Under the pieces are notes generated by a model, which saw only the letters and a program-made list of their open reading frames with translations, did not search any database and was not told where the DNA came from. This document shows positions 35,355 through 44,321 of a stretch of DNA of 64,000 bases, in pieces. Within the stretch, counting starts at the first letter, position 1. Every line of letters starts with the position of its first letter. The position numbers were made by a program, and so were the translations under genes. Source of the stretch: an uncultured Polaribacter sp. (GTDB lineage: Bacteria > Bacteroidota > Bacteroidia > Flavobacteriales > Flavobacteriaceae); NCBI RefSeq assembly GCF_947495205.1, contig NZ_CANLXV010000010.1, positions 62,001 through 126,000 on the forward strand, in the 5' to 3' direction.

Positions 35355-36128
35355 TTACCTAAAACCCCACTTTAAAAAATATTTTATTGCAGAGGAAAGA
35401 TGATAGAAAAATAGTTTTGTGTTTTTTGATGACCCTTTTTTTAAAACGTGTGTAATTTCTTCACTAGGAAAATAAAGTTTTTTCATGCCAATAACATCTA
35501 TTTTTTTACAAATATCAACATCCTCCATGTATAAAAAATAACGTTTATCAAAACCATTTATATCAACTAAATAGCTAGTTTTATAAATATGAAAACAACC
35601 TGTTATATATTCTGGATTGAAAGTTTTTAATAAATCTCTATCGTGATATTCTCCCTTTTGGATAATATCCAAGAAATAGGGTTTTAAAAAACCAAATCTT
35701 CTTACTAACAGCTCAAAAGGACTTGGGTAACGCCTGCAAGAGAATTGGTGTTTGCCATTTGGAAAAACTACTTTTGGGGCAATCATTGCTACATCATTAA
35801 AATTCTCTAATACTTTTAAAAGTTTTGGTATTAAATTATTTTTAAATTTAACATCCGGATTTAGTATTAAATGGTATTTAGAAAAATCTCTAATTTCAGA
35901 AATAATTTTATTATGACCGTTTCCAAAACCAATATTCTCTTTAATTGCGATATATTTTACATCTTTCGTCTCTAACTTACCCTCGTAAAACTTATTTTTT
36001 GTGTTATCAATTAAAAATAGTTTTTTGGAAAGAGGTGTAGATAAGAAACACTGTATAGTTCTAATAACCTCATTTAGATTTTCTTTATACAACACAATTG
36101 ATGCTGTTACAATTACTTGATTATTCAT
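35355..36128 (-). CDS. Family 2 glycosyltransferase (WbbL/rhamnosyltransferase-like)
   Basis: A 257-residue GT-A glycosyltransferase. ASIVLYKENLNEV opens the Rossmann-like fold, and LFLIDNTKN and ENIGFGNGHNKII follow. LILNPDV is the DxD-like metal site. FLYMEDVDICKKI holds the catalytic acid region typical of WbbL-type enzymes. It would add one sugar to the lipid-linked repeat unit at the inner membrane; rhamnose is plausible given rfbC nearby but not proven. It is the last gene of the minus-strand cluster, 2 bp after the sugar transferase gene. Confidence 0.88.
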   Translation of the reverse strand: MNNQVIVTASIVLYKENLNEVIRTIQCFLSTPLSKKLFLIDNTKNKFYEGKLETKDVKYIAIKENIGFGNGHNKIISEIRDFSKYHLILNPDVKFKNNLIPKLLKVLENFNDVAMIAPKVVFPNGKHQFSCRRYPSPFELLVRRFGFLKPYFLDIIQKGEYHDRDLLKTFNPEYITGCFHIYKTSYLVDINGFDKRYFLYMEDVDICKKIDVIGMKKLYFPSEEITHVLKKGSSKNTKLFFYHLSSAIKYFLKWGFR

Positions 36129-36130
36129 TA

Positions 36131-37480
36131 TTAATAAGCTTTATCTTCCCCTTTAAAAACATTTAAAACTGTTTGAAAAACAATTTTAACATCTAAAAAA
36201 AATGACCAATTTTCTATATAAAAAACATCTAATCTAACTCTATTTTCAATGTCAGATTTTTTTCTAATTGCCCCTCTGTATCCACTAATTTGAGCTAGAC
36301 CTGTAATACCTGGTTTCACTTCATAACGTTTTAAGTAATTATTAACTTCTTTTTCGAATTGAAGAGATTGCTTATTCATATGAGGTCTTGGACCAACAAC
36401 ACTCATATCTCCTAAAAAAACATTAAAAAACTGTGGGAGCTCATCAATACTTGTTTTTCTTAAAAAACTTCCAACTTTAGTAACTCTTGTATCATTTTTT
36501 GAAACTTGTTTATTATCAGAATATTTATTTACACTCATAGATCTAAATTTATAACAAGAAAAATTAACACCGTTAATTCCTGATCTATCTTGATAGAAAA
36601 ACAAGGGCCCTTTTGAGTCTATTTTTATAATTATAAATAAAATTGGAATTAACCATGAAAGCACAAAAAGTATAATTAAAATTGAGAATAAAATATCAAA
36701 AACCCTTTTTATTATTTGTGTTTCTAACAACTCAAAAGGTAATTTTTTGGGATTTAATACAGGTAAAACTCCATAATATTCAACATCAAAGTTTTTACTA
36801 TATAATTCTTTAAAATCTGGAATTAATTTGAAGCTAATTCTGAACTGAATAGATAGTTGTCTTATTTTTCTTATGGAATCTTTATCTACAGACGACGAAC
36901 AATAAATTTCATCAACATTTTTAGAGGCAATATATTTAAAAATAGTTTTTGTTTCCCCTAAAAATTCTTTGGAATTTGATTTTGTTTCAGAAAAAAATCC
37001 GAAATAATTATATCCATAATTTTCTTCTGATTTAAAAAAATTAATGATTTTTTTTGAAGAAGCATCTAAACCTACAACAACTACATTCCTATAATTATTA
37101 CCTAACTCTCTATAAAATCTTAAACTATAATAAAAAAGAAACTTTAATATAAAAACACCAACAGCTATAGAAGCAAAAACAACAAATTGATTGTTTACAA
37201 TTTCTCCTTCTCTAAACAAACCAAAATAAGAAAAGTAAGCTAAAAAAAAGACACTAATTTGAGTTAAATATAAAATCAAAATTTTTACAACATGAGTAAC
37301 TCTTGTAATTTTATAATATTTATTTAAATAAGCAATTACAAACCAATTTACGTTTGTATATATGATAAAAAAAACACTTTGAAATTCTTTGTCTGATATC
37401 CAGAAAAAAATAATATTAATGAATAAAAAATCAATTAATACGTTTATGGGTTTTAGTAAAAAGGAATATTTTTTTTTCAA
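36131..37480 (-). CDS. Initiating sugar-phosphate transferase (WcaJ/WbaP type)
   Basis: A 449-residue polyprenyl-phosphate sugar-1-phosphate transferase that starts repeat-unit assembly on undecaprenyl phosphate. Four transmembrane helices (12-115), a CoA-binding-like Rossmann domain (130-240, VVVVGLDASSKKII), one more membrane helix (about 262-290) and the catalytic domain follow: KRVFDILFS, DSKGPLFFYQDRSG, CYKFRSMSVN, LRKTSIDELPQFFNV, VGPRPHM and KPGITGLAQISG. Its start overlaps the upstream glycosyltransferase stop by 4 bp (ATGA). Confidence 0.94.
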   Translation of the reverse strand: MKKKYSFLLKPINVLIDFLFINIIFFWISDKEFQSVFFIIYTNVNWFVIAYLNKYYKITRVTHVVKILILYLTQISVFFLAYFSYFGLFREGEIVNNQFVVFASIAVGVFILKFLFYYSLRFYRELGNNYRNVVVVGLDASSKKIINFFKSEENYGYNYFGFFSETKSNSKEFLGETKTIFKYIASKNVDEIYCSSSVDKDSIRKIRQLSIQFRISFKLIPDFKELYSKNFDVEYYGVLPVLNPKKLPFELLETQIIKRVFDILFSILIILFVLSWLIPILFIIIKIDSKGPLFFYQDRSGINGVNFSCYKFRSMSVNKYSDNKQVSKNDTRVTKVGSFLRKTSIDELPQFFNVFLGDMSVVGPRPHMNKQSLQFEKEVNNYLKRYEVKPGITGLAQISGYRGAIRKKSDIENRVRLDVFYIENWSFFLDVKIVFQTVLNVFKGEDKAY

Positions 37481-38586
37481 GAGTAGAATTCTTTAATTTT
37501 TTTATTTACAAAATTTTGAAACTCCCTTTCAAAACGTTCTGTATTAAATCTTTTTGCATTATTCCTTATTGCTTCAGGATTAAAAGTCTTTTTTTCAAAT
37601 TGCTTAATTGCGTTAATAATATCAATTAAAGATTGATGATCAAAAAAGATACCTGTTTCATTTTCGATGACAGTTTCTGTTAACCCACCTTTTCGATATG
37701 CAATTATAGGTGTACCACAGCTTTGAGCTTCTACGGGTAAAATACCAAAATCCTCATCTGCTGCATATACCATAGCCTTGGCTTTTTGAAGTGTTTTTAC
37801 TAGAATAGAGAATTTTTGAGCGCCCAATATTTCAATATTTTTAGTTGCAAGTTTCTTAATCTTCTTCATTTCTGGACCATCCCCAATAACTTTTAGCTTT
37901 CTATTTGGCATTAAAGTAAAAGCTTCTACAATTAAAGCAATTTTCTTATAAGAAACTAATCTTGAAGCAGCAACATAGTAATTTTCCTTATTTACTTCTA
38001 ATTTAAAATCTTTAATATTAACTGGAGGATATATTACAGTAGCTTCTCTATTATAAATTTTTTTAATTCTTTTAGCTATATAATGAGAATTAGCTACAAA
38101 TTCATCTACTCTATTACTAGAAATCATATCCCAAGCTCGAATTTTATGTAAAACTCTTTTAGCATATATAGACCTTAAACCAGAAGTTAAATTTTTATCT
38201 CTGAAGTATTCGTGATACAAATCCCAAGCATAACGTGCTGGGGAATGACAATAACAAATATGAAGTTGATTCTGATTTGTAATTACCCCTTTAGCTATTG
38301 ATGCTGAAGATGAAATTATTAAATCGTAATTACCTAAATCAAACTGTTCTATTGCATAAGGAAATAACTGTAAAAATTTCCGATGGTTTTTTTTTACAGT
38401 TGGTAAACTTTGGATAAAGCTAGTATTTACATTTTTTTTCTTTAAAATAAAATCTCTATCCTTTTCAGATAAAAAATCAATTAAAGAATAATGATCAAAA
38501 TCCTTCCAGATATTAGTGAAAGAATGTACAACTTTTTCTGCACCTCCATTTGTGTAATACCAATCGTGAACTAATGCTTTTTTCAT
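37477..38586 (-). CDS. Family 4 glycosyltransferase (WbaZ/mannosyltransferase-like)
   Basis: A 369-residue GT-B enzyme. VHDWYYTNGGAEKVVHSF is the family's N-terminal glycine motif; ICYCHSPARYAWDLYHEYF and RVDEFVANSHYIAKRIKK are characteristic of the WbaZ-like subgroup. The C-terminal donor-binding region contains VSYKKIALIVEAF, VIGDGPEM and the acidic motif EDFGILPVEAQSCGTPIIAY. It is translationally coupled to the initiating transferase (4-bp overlap). Donor sugar is uncertain; GDP-mannose is common in this subgroup. Confidence 0.9.
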   Translation of the reverse strand: MKKALVHDWYYTNGGAEKVVHSFTNIWKDFDHYSLIDFLSEKDRDFILKKKNVNTSFIQSLPTVKKNHRKFLQLFPYAIEQFDLGNYDLIISSSASIAKGVITNQNQLHICYCHSPARYAWDLYHEYFRDKNLTSGLRSIYAKRVLHKIRAWDMISSNRVDEFVANSHYIAKRIKKIYNREATVIYPPVNIKDFKLEVNKENYYVAASRLVSYKKIALIVEAFTLMPNRKLKVIGDGPEMKKIKKLATKNIEILGAQKFSILVKTLQKAKAMVYAADEDFGILPVEAQSCGTPIIAYRKGGLTETVIENETGIFFDHQSLIDIINAIKQFEKKTFNPEAIRNNAKRFNTERFEREFQNFVNKKIKEFYS

Positions 38587-38681
38587 ATTTTTTTTTAAAA
38601 AAAGTTTAATTTTTAATTTAAAGCTTCTTTTTTAATTAAACCAGTTAAGTTACATTTGAATTCTCATATATTTAACCTATA

Positions 38682-39725
38682 ATGATTGTTATTAATGCTC
38701 GATTTTTAACCCACAAAACTACAGGTGTAGAAAGATATGCTATTGAAATGTGCAAAAGAATATCTAAGAATATTGGTAATCATAAGGTTATATTTGTCGC
38801 TCCAAAAGGTAAACTTAACAAAATTGATGGATTAAACAATATTATAATAAAACAATTTGGATTTTTTAAAGGACCTATTTGGGAACAGATAGATTTATTT
38901 CTATTTTTAAAAAGAAATAAAAGTCCTCTTTTATTAAATTTTAGTGGTATTGGACCTGCCATTTATGAGAACAAAATTGTTTATTTACACGATTTGGCTT
39001 TCAAACACCATCCAGAAAACTTTTCTTTTTTATTTCAAAAAATTTACAACGTATTAATTCCGATTAGTATAAGAAAATCAAAAAAGATTATAACTGTTAG
39101 TAAATTCGTTAAACAAGACATAATAACCAATTATGGATTAACAAATATTGAAGTAATATATGGTTCCCAATCCGGTAAATTTAAAAATTTAAGTTTAAAA
39201 AGAGAGAAAATTATCTTAGCTGTTTCTTCTCTAGATCCAAGAAAAAACTTTAACCGAATTATAAAAGCTTACCAGAAATTAGAAACAGATTATAAATTAG
39301 TTTTTGTAGGTTCAAATTCTAAAGCTTTCTCAAAAATAATAATTGACAATAATTACAACGATAAAAATATAATTTTTACGGGATATTTAACTGATAAAGA
39401 TTTGGTTAAAATGTACAATAAAGCAAGTATTTTTATTTATGCTTCTCTTTTTGAAGGGTTTGGAATACCACCACTTGAGGCGCAATCCTGTGGTTGTCCA
39501 TGTATTGTTTCAAACCTTACTTCTATTCCAGAAATATGCAACAACTCTGTTATGTATTGTAATCCTTTTTCTGTTAAAGACATTGCAGATAAAATAGAAG
39601 ATCTTATAATTGATAAGAAAAAAAGAGAAGAACTGGTAAAAAAGGGTTTTGAGAATATAAAAAAATATAGTTGGGATGCATCTGCAAATAAATTATTAGC
39701 TGTTATTAAAAAAGAAATTATGTAG
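38682..39725 (+). CDS. Family 4 glycosyltransferase, inverted within the cluster
   Basis: A 347-residue GT-B enzyme: INARFLTHKTTGVERYAIEMCK at the start and SKKIITVSKFVKQDI mid-protein. The donor site has SSLDPRKNFNRIIKAY, FTGYLTDKDLVKMYN and EGFGIPPLEAQSCGCPCIVSN. It is the only plus-strand gene of the polysaccharide cluster, 95 bp divergent from the neighbour at 38586 and overlapping the polymerase-like gene by 8 bp at the 3' end. The inversion suggests that it was inserted or flipped separately; it needs its own promoter in 38587-38681. Confidence 0.9.
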   Translation: MIVINARFLTHKTTGVERYAIEMCKRISKNIGNHKVIFVAPKGKLNKIDGLNNIIIKQFGFFKGPIWEQIDLFLFLKRNKSPLLLNFSGIGPAIYENKIVYLHDLAFKHHPENFSFLFQKIYNVLIPISIRKSKKIITVSKFVKQDIITNYGLTNIEVIYGSQSGKFKNLSLKREKIILAVSSLDPRKNFNRIIKAYQKLETDYKLVFVGSNSKAFSKIIIDNNYNDKNIIFTGYLTDKDLVKMYNKASIFIYASLFEGFGIPPLEAQSCGCPCIVSNLTSIPEICNNSVMYCNPFSVKDIADKIEDLIIDKKKREELVKKGFENIKKYSWDASANKLLAVIKKEIM

Positions 39726-41013
39726 CTTTTAGCCCTCTATTATAGTATAATAATGCAATAAAGAAAAAGAAAAATACAACTCCATCTGATCTTTCTAATA
39801 AGTTTTCTGAAATAAAAACTATAGATGAGGAGCAAATTAAATAAAACATTTTAATATTTAAAGTACGAATAGATTTTATAAAAATATTTACAATAAAAAC
39901 TATAAAACCTACAAAACCCATAAAACCAGCACTAATCCAAAAAAAAGCATATTGGTTATGGGAGTTATAATCTCGCCAAGTATATACTTTGGCTCCAATT
40001 TTATTTGAGTAACAGTAATTTAGTTCGTCTTGAATATCTCCAACACCCACTCCTATAAAAATATTTTCTTTAATGACTTGAAAATCACAAAAATAAACAC
40101 CATTTCTAACATTGGAAGAGTCAAAACGATCTGATCCAAATTTTTGATTTGGAATAGAAACCCCATTGTTGTAGTATTCTTTAAACCTAGTAGAGATTGG
40201 GTTTTTAAACAAAAGTAAAACACTAAAAGCTAACGGGATTGATAGGAATAATAAAACTTTCTTTTTCTTTGATAATTTAGAAAATATAAATACTGTTAAG
40301 CTTATTGTAACTAAAAAAGCTAATAAAGGCATTCTAGCAGATATTAAATATAACCACACTACTAAAAGTATAATAGAGATTGTTGCCAAAAACTTAAAGA
40401 TATTTTTTTTAAAATTTTTAATATTTAAACCTAAAATAAATAATGAAAATGAAATCCATAAACCTTGATATGTTGTATGGGTATTAGATTTTTGTATAAT
40501 AAAGTTTCTAAATCTTCTAAGTTTTATTTGATCTAACTTTGTTTTACTTATTTCTTCTATCGATTTAAATCCGTTAGATTTAATTTCACTTGGAGTAATG
40601 TTTTGAAATAATGTATCGAAATTTATGAAAACAGAAATTGCTTGATAAAATATAAGAAATAAAACAGATAATAAAAAAGTGTAAATAACATACGATATTA
40701 ATTTTTTACTAAATAAATTTCTATTCAAATAAAATACTAGAGGAAAAATTAAAAAAGACACCATCTTTACGAGTAAAGAAATACCATAATTTAAATTTTT
40801 GGAGTAAAATAAAGTTACACATAGAATTAAAAAAGGGAATATTAATAATAAAACATCTTTTCTGAGTTTATTTTTTTTGTTATTTAAAAAGAAATAAATG
40901 CCAAAAATTGCCCATAAAAAAGTAAGCACACTCCTTATTCCAAATGTTAAAATTGGAAAAGCAGCTATTAACAAAGTTAACGCAATAAACATTTTTCTTA
41001 ACTTCTCATTCAT
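39718..41013 (-). CDS. O-antigen ligase/polymerase-type membrane protein
   Basis: A 431-residue integral membrane protein with about ten to twelve hydrophobic segments. A large soluble loop (about 280-345) contains YNSHNQYAFFWISAGFMG, which matches the conserved H/N-rich motif of the Wzy_C/WaaL family. R/K and SARMPLLAFLVTISL near residue 225 also fit. It would either polymerise repeat units or ligate them to a carrier. The start overlaps the next upstream gene by 4 bp. Two such proteins adjoin here, so roles are split in some way. Confidence 0.85.
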   Translation of the reverse strand: MNEKLRKMFIALTLLIAAFPILTFGIRSVLTFLWAIFGIYFFLNNKKNKLRKDVLLLIFPFLILCVTLFYSKNLNYGISLLVKMVSFLIFPLVFYLNRNLFSKKLISYVIYTFLLSVLFLIFYQAISVFINFDTLFQNITPSEIKSNGFKSIEEISKTKLDQIKLRRFRNFIIQKSNTHTTYQGLWISFSLFILGLNIKNFKKNIFKFLATISIILLVVWLYLISARMPLLAFLVTISLTVFIFSKLSKKKKVLLFLSIPLAFSVLLLFKNPISTRFKEYYNNGVSIPNQKFGSDRFDSSNVRNGVYFCDFQVIKENIFIGVGVGDIQDELNYCYSNKIGAKVYTWRDYNSHNQYAFFWISAGFMGFVGFIVFIVNIFIKSIRTLNIKMFYLICSSSIVFISENLLERSDGVVFFFFFIALLYYNRGLKAT

Positions 41014-42182
41014 TCTTTTGTATTATATAATACAGTTAAATCTTCTTGTATTTTTAAAAAGAATAGTGGAAACAAACTTAAAAAAACTAAACTTTGAGAA
41101 AGGTTCACAAAAAAACCTGCAATAAAAAATGAAATTAAAATAAATATAGACTTATTGTTTTTTAAACTTTTTTCTAAAATAAAAAAAACAGTAAGTAAAA
41201 CACCTATAATACCAGAGGAAAATAAAAGAAAAAGCCAGTAACTATCTATAGTTCCTATAAAACCTTGTCCTCTTGCTCCTCCTCCTACTTTACCTATTTC
41301 TGCTCCAAAAATAAAACTATAGTCAACATTAGTATTATTTGCCCAAAGATAAAACCTATGATATAAAGAGGCAGTAGAGAGTATATTATATTTTGAAAGA
41401 ATAATTATGGAAACTATTAAAATTGGAATTCCAATTTTAAATATCAATACTAATATTTTTAAATTTTTCTTTTGAATGAAAAATTTTAAAAATTCATATA
41501 ATAAGAAAACAAGGTATGCACTTCTAACAAAAGAAAAAAACAAAGGAAATAAGGCTATATACTTAATTTTATTAAAGTTTTTGTCTTGATCCATTAACAA
41601 ATAACTTATAACGCTAAAATAACTAACAGAAGCAGCGTCACCAATTAATGCTGGAGATCTCCAAAATTTATAAAAGTTAGTTATCTTAAATTTATATTCT
41701 GGATCTATACCCCATCTGTATCTATCCGTAATCATAATCATAAATTTTACTGGCCCTAAATAATTGGTTAAAAAAATAAAAAGAGAGTTTAACAAAAGTA
41801 AAATTAGCATCAAATTCAGTACTATTCTAAAGTATTTCCTTTCTATTTCTATTTGACTAAAAATAAATATTAGAATAAAAAGAAAATAAACTTCTCTAAA
41901 AACAATATATCCGGTTTCTAAACCATCAACTTTAAATATCATTACTAAAAAAAGGACAAAAAAGTATATAAAAAATATGATATCTAAGGTGGATATTTTT
42001 ATTTTCTTTATGGCTTTAAGAATAAAAAAAGCTACAACTAAAATAAACGAAATTGGATGTAATATTTTTTTTAATTCCCAATTACCCAAATATTTAAAAA
42101 TAATAAAAAATAAAACTCCTTGAGTTGATAAAATTTGAAGAATAATAGACCAATAAAATATTTTTTTTATTTTAACTTTCAT
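41010..42182 (-). CDS. Second polymerase-like membrane protein
   Basis: A 390-residue protein with about ten transmembrane segments and no soluble catalytic domain. It has a periplasmic loop around residues 265-300 (GAEIGKVGGGARGQGFIGT) and YWLFLLFSSGIIGVLL after it, reminiscent of Wzy-type O-antigen polymerases. The family signal is weaker than for the adjacent ligase-like gene. It starts one base into the stop of the upstream glycosyltransferase. I suggest a Wzy polymerase; other multi-pass roles are possible. Confidence 0.7.
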   Translation of the reverse strand: MKVKIKKIFYWSIILQILSTQGVLFFIIFKYLGNWELKKILHPISFILVVAFFILKAIKKIKISTLDIIFFIYFFVLFLVMIFKVDGLETGYIVFREVYFLFILIFIFSQIEIERKYFRIVLNLMLILLLLNSLFIFLTNYLGPVKFMIMITDRYRWGIDPEYKFKITNFYKFWRSPALIGDAASVSYFSVISYLLMDQDKNFNKIKYIALFPLFFSFVRSAYLVFLLYEFLKFFIQKKNLKILVLIFKIGIPILIVSIIILSKYNILSTASLYHRFYLWANNTNVDYSFIFGAEIGKVGGGARGQGFIGTIDSYWLFLLFSSGIIGVLLTVFFILEKSLKNNKSIFILISFFIAGFFVNLSQSLVFLSLFPLFFLKIQEDLTVLYNTKE

Positions 42183-43351
42183 TAGTCTTTGTTTATAACT
42201 TTATTAAAAACATTACTATAAGATTCTATAGTTTTTGATTTATTAAATTTGTAGAGAAATTCTTCATCAAATTTAAAATTATCTAAAAAACTCTTATTAG
42301 AAATTATTTTTTTTATGAGAATATTCAATTCACTTTCTATAGGGTTGAATAAGAATTCTTTGTTGTTAGACAACAGTTCCGAGATTCCACCTCTACAACT
42401 TCCTAAAACAGGTTTTTTATTAAAAATACTTTCTATTACCACTCTTCCAAATGGTTCATTCCATAAAGAGGGAGTTATCAATACATCTATTTTTTTAAAA
42501 AAAGTAGCGCTATTAACATAACCTAAATACTCAATGTTTTTAGAGTTATTGATAGATTCTAAATATTCTAAATAGTTTACATCTACTTTTCCTGCTATTA
42601 ATAGTTTCCAGTTAGTAACTTTTAAATTTAGAAAACTTTTTAGGAGTAACTCAATACCTTTTGTTTTATTTATTTGACCAATAAATCCAAAAACTATTCC
42701 ATCTGTTTTATGAATTGGATTCGTTTTCTCAATATCAAATCCATTATAAATTACTTGACTAGGGGTGTCCTTGAAATAATTATTTTTAAGATGATCATTC
42801 AATATATATTCACTTATACCTATTACAAAATCTACTTTTGCTGTATTTTTCTTTTTAAAAACGGATAAAACATTACAGTCAAAACATAACTTTTCGCAAT
42901 TTTTACCTTCACGAAACTTTACTGTTTTAGGACATTGTAAATAATAATCTCTTAAAGTATGTACTATTTTTATATTTAATGTTTTTGCAATAGACCACAC
43001 TCTAGTAGAAAACCCTGCTAAGTTATTAGTTAACAGAATGTCTGGTTTAAATGAAATTAAAATATTTTTTATTTTTAAATCGTATTTTTTGTTAGACACA
43101 TCTCTTATATGCCATTCTAACTTATCAAATTTATTACTAGTATTAACACCAAAAGGCCAATACTTATTTTTTAACTTAAGAACGTTTACAGAAACACCAT
43201 TTAATTCAAAAAATTTATTTTCTTTACCTAATGTAATTACTAAAACTTTATTTCCTAAATTACTAAAACCTTCTGCAAGGGTTTGAACAGATTTTTCTGC
43301 TCCACCAATAGAATAAGGTGCATAAAGGGTGTTAACGATAATTATTCTCAT
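42182..43351 (-). CDS. Family 4 glycosyltransferase
   Basis: A 389-residue GT-B enzyme. YAPYSIGGAEKSVQTLAEGF at the N-terminus, HTLRDYYLQCPKTV with nearby Cys residues (NCEKLCFDCNVLS), and a C-terminal FGFIGQINKTKGIELLL, YVNSATFFKKIDVLITPS and NEPFGRVVIESIFNKKPVLG. The EPFGRVVIE motif provides the acidic donor contact. The Cys-rich stretch is common in this GT4 subgroup. Both ends overlap neighbours by one base (TAATG), showing tight operon packing. Confidence 0.9.
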   Translation of the reverse strand: MRIIIVNTLYAPYSIGGAEKSVQTLAEGFSNLGNKVLVITLGKENKFFELNGVSVNVLKLKNKYWPFGVNTSNKFDKLEWHIRDVSNKKYDLKIKNILISFKPDILLTNNLAGFSTRVWSIAKTLNIKIVHTLRDYYLQCPKTVKFREGKNCEKLCFDCNVLSVFKKKNTAKVDFVIGISEYILNDHLKNNYFKDTPSQVIYNGFDIEKTNPIHKTDGIVFGFIGQINKTKGIELLLKSFLNLKVTNWKLLIAGKVDVNYLEYLESINNSKNIEYLGYVNSATFFKKIDVLITPSLWNEPFGRVVIESIFNKKPVLGSCRGGISELLSNNKEFLFNPIESELNILIKKIISNKSFLDNFKFDEEFLYKFNKSKTIESYSNVFNKVINKD

Positions 43352-44301
43352 TAATAATTTTCTAAATTATTATTATTTGCATCACTAAGAGCCCTCTTAA
43401 AAACTTTAAAATTTTTACTTCTAAATGAAAATAAAAATAAAATTACACTAAATAAATTTTTATTTAAGTTATAAATAAGTTTATTACTTATTAAATATTC
43501 TTTCTCAAAAATCATTCTATTTCTTATGGTATAATAAACTCTAAATGGTGGAGCATTTTTTATTTTTGTGAAAATTGTTTTTTCTTTATTCTTTATTGCC
43601 CAAGAGGTATCTATATCATCTATAACACTATCTAAAACTATAAAAATTTTATTTCCCTGTTTAGTTATCCTGTATGTCCAATCATGATCATCTGAATACA
43701 AATAAAACTTCTCATTTGGATAGCCAATTTTATTGAGTAATTTTTTATGAAATAAAAGACCTCCATAAGGTGCGTAAGCTATTTCTCCAAATGAATTATT
43801 TACACTTTTTTTAGGTCTTGAGACTAACTTTAAAATTTTATCTTTAAGGTGAAATCCAGAAAAACTGTTTTTCTTACTTAAAACAATAGTAGGATCTTGA
43901 TAAATAACAGCATCTTTGTATTGATATCTATCTGGTCTGTAAGATAATATTGCCGAAACATTTTTAGGTTTATTATCCCAAAAACCTTTAAGAATACTTA
44001 AAGCGTTTTTTCTGGGTTTATTGTCATCATCTAAGAGCCAAATATATTCGTTATCTATCTGATTAGCTCTTTTTAAACCTTGTTTATAAGCTTTTGCAGA
44101 ACCTAAATTGGTTTTGTTTGATATTAATTCTAACTTTTTATTCTTATTTACAAAGTTTTTTATTTTAACGCTACTGTTTTCATCAGAATTATTATCAACT
44201 ACAACAATATTATTTACACCAGACTCTAAACATGATTCTAACACCTGTTTTAACAAGTGAAACCTATTAGAATACGTTACTATAACTACTGTAACTTTCA
44301 T
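43351..44301 (-). CDS. Family 2 glycosyltransferase (GlfT-like)
   Basis: A 316-residue GT-A enzyme. TVVIVTYSNRFHLLKQVLES and NIVVVDNNSDE open the fold. NKTNLGSAKAYKQGLKRA follows, and YIWLLDDDNKPRK provides the DDD metal motif seen in galactofuranosyl-type enzymes. FYLYSDDHDWTYRI contains the catalytic Asp region. It lies 20 bp after the flippase gene. The sugar is not certain. Confidence 0.88.
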   Translation of the reverse strand: MKVTVVIVTYSNRFHLLKQVLESCLESGVNNIVVVDNNSDENSSVKIKNFVNKNKKLELISNKTNLGSAKAYKQGLKRANQIDNEYIWLLDDDNKPRKNALSILKGFWDNKPKNVSAILSYRPDRYQYKDAVIYQDPTIVLSKKNSFSGFHLKDKILKLVSRPKKSVNNSFGEIAYAPYGGLLFHKKLLNKIGYPNEKFYLYSDDHDWTYRITKQGNKIFIVLDSVIDDIDTSWAIKNKEKTIFTKIKNAPPFRVYYTIRNRMIFEKEYLISNKLIYNLNKNLFSVILFLFSFRSKNFKVFKRALSDANNNNLENY

Positions 44302-44321
44302 TTAGTTTGTTTTATATTTTG

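Noticed and set aside
38587..38681. Mobile element around the inverted glycosyltransferase
   Set aside because: No transposase, terminal repeats or target duplication could be found in the flanks.
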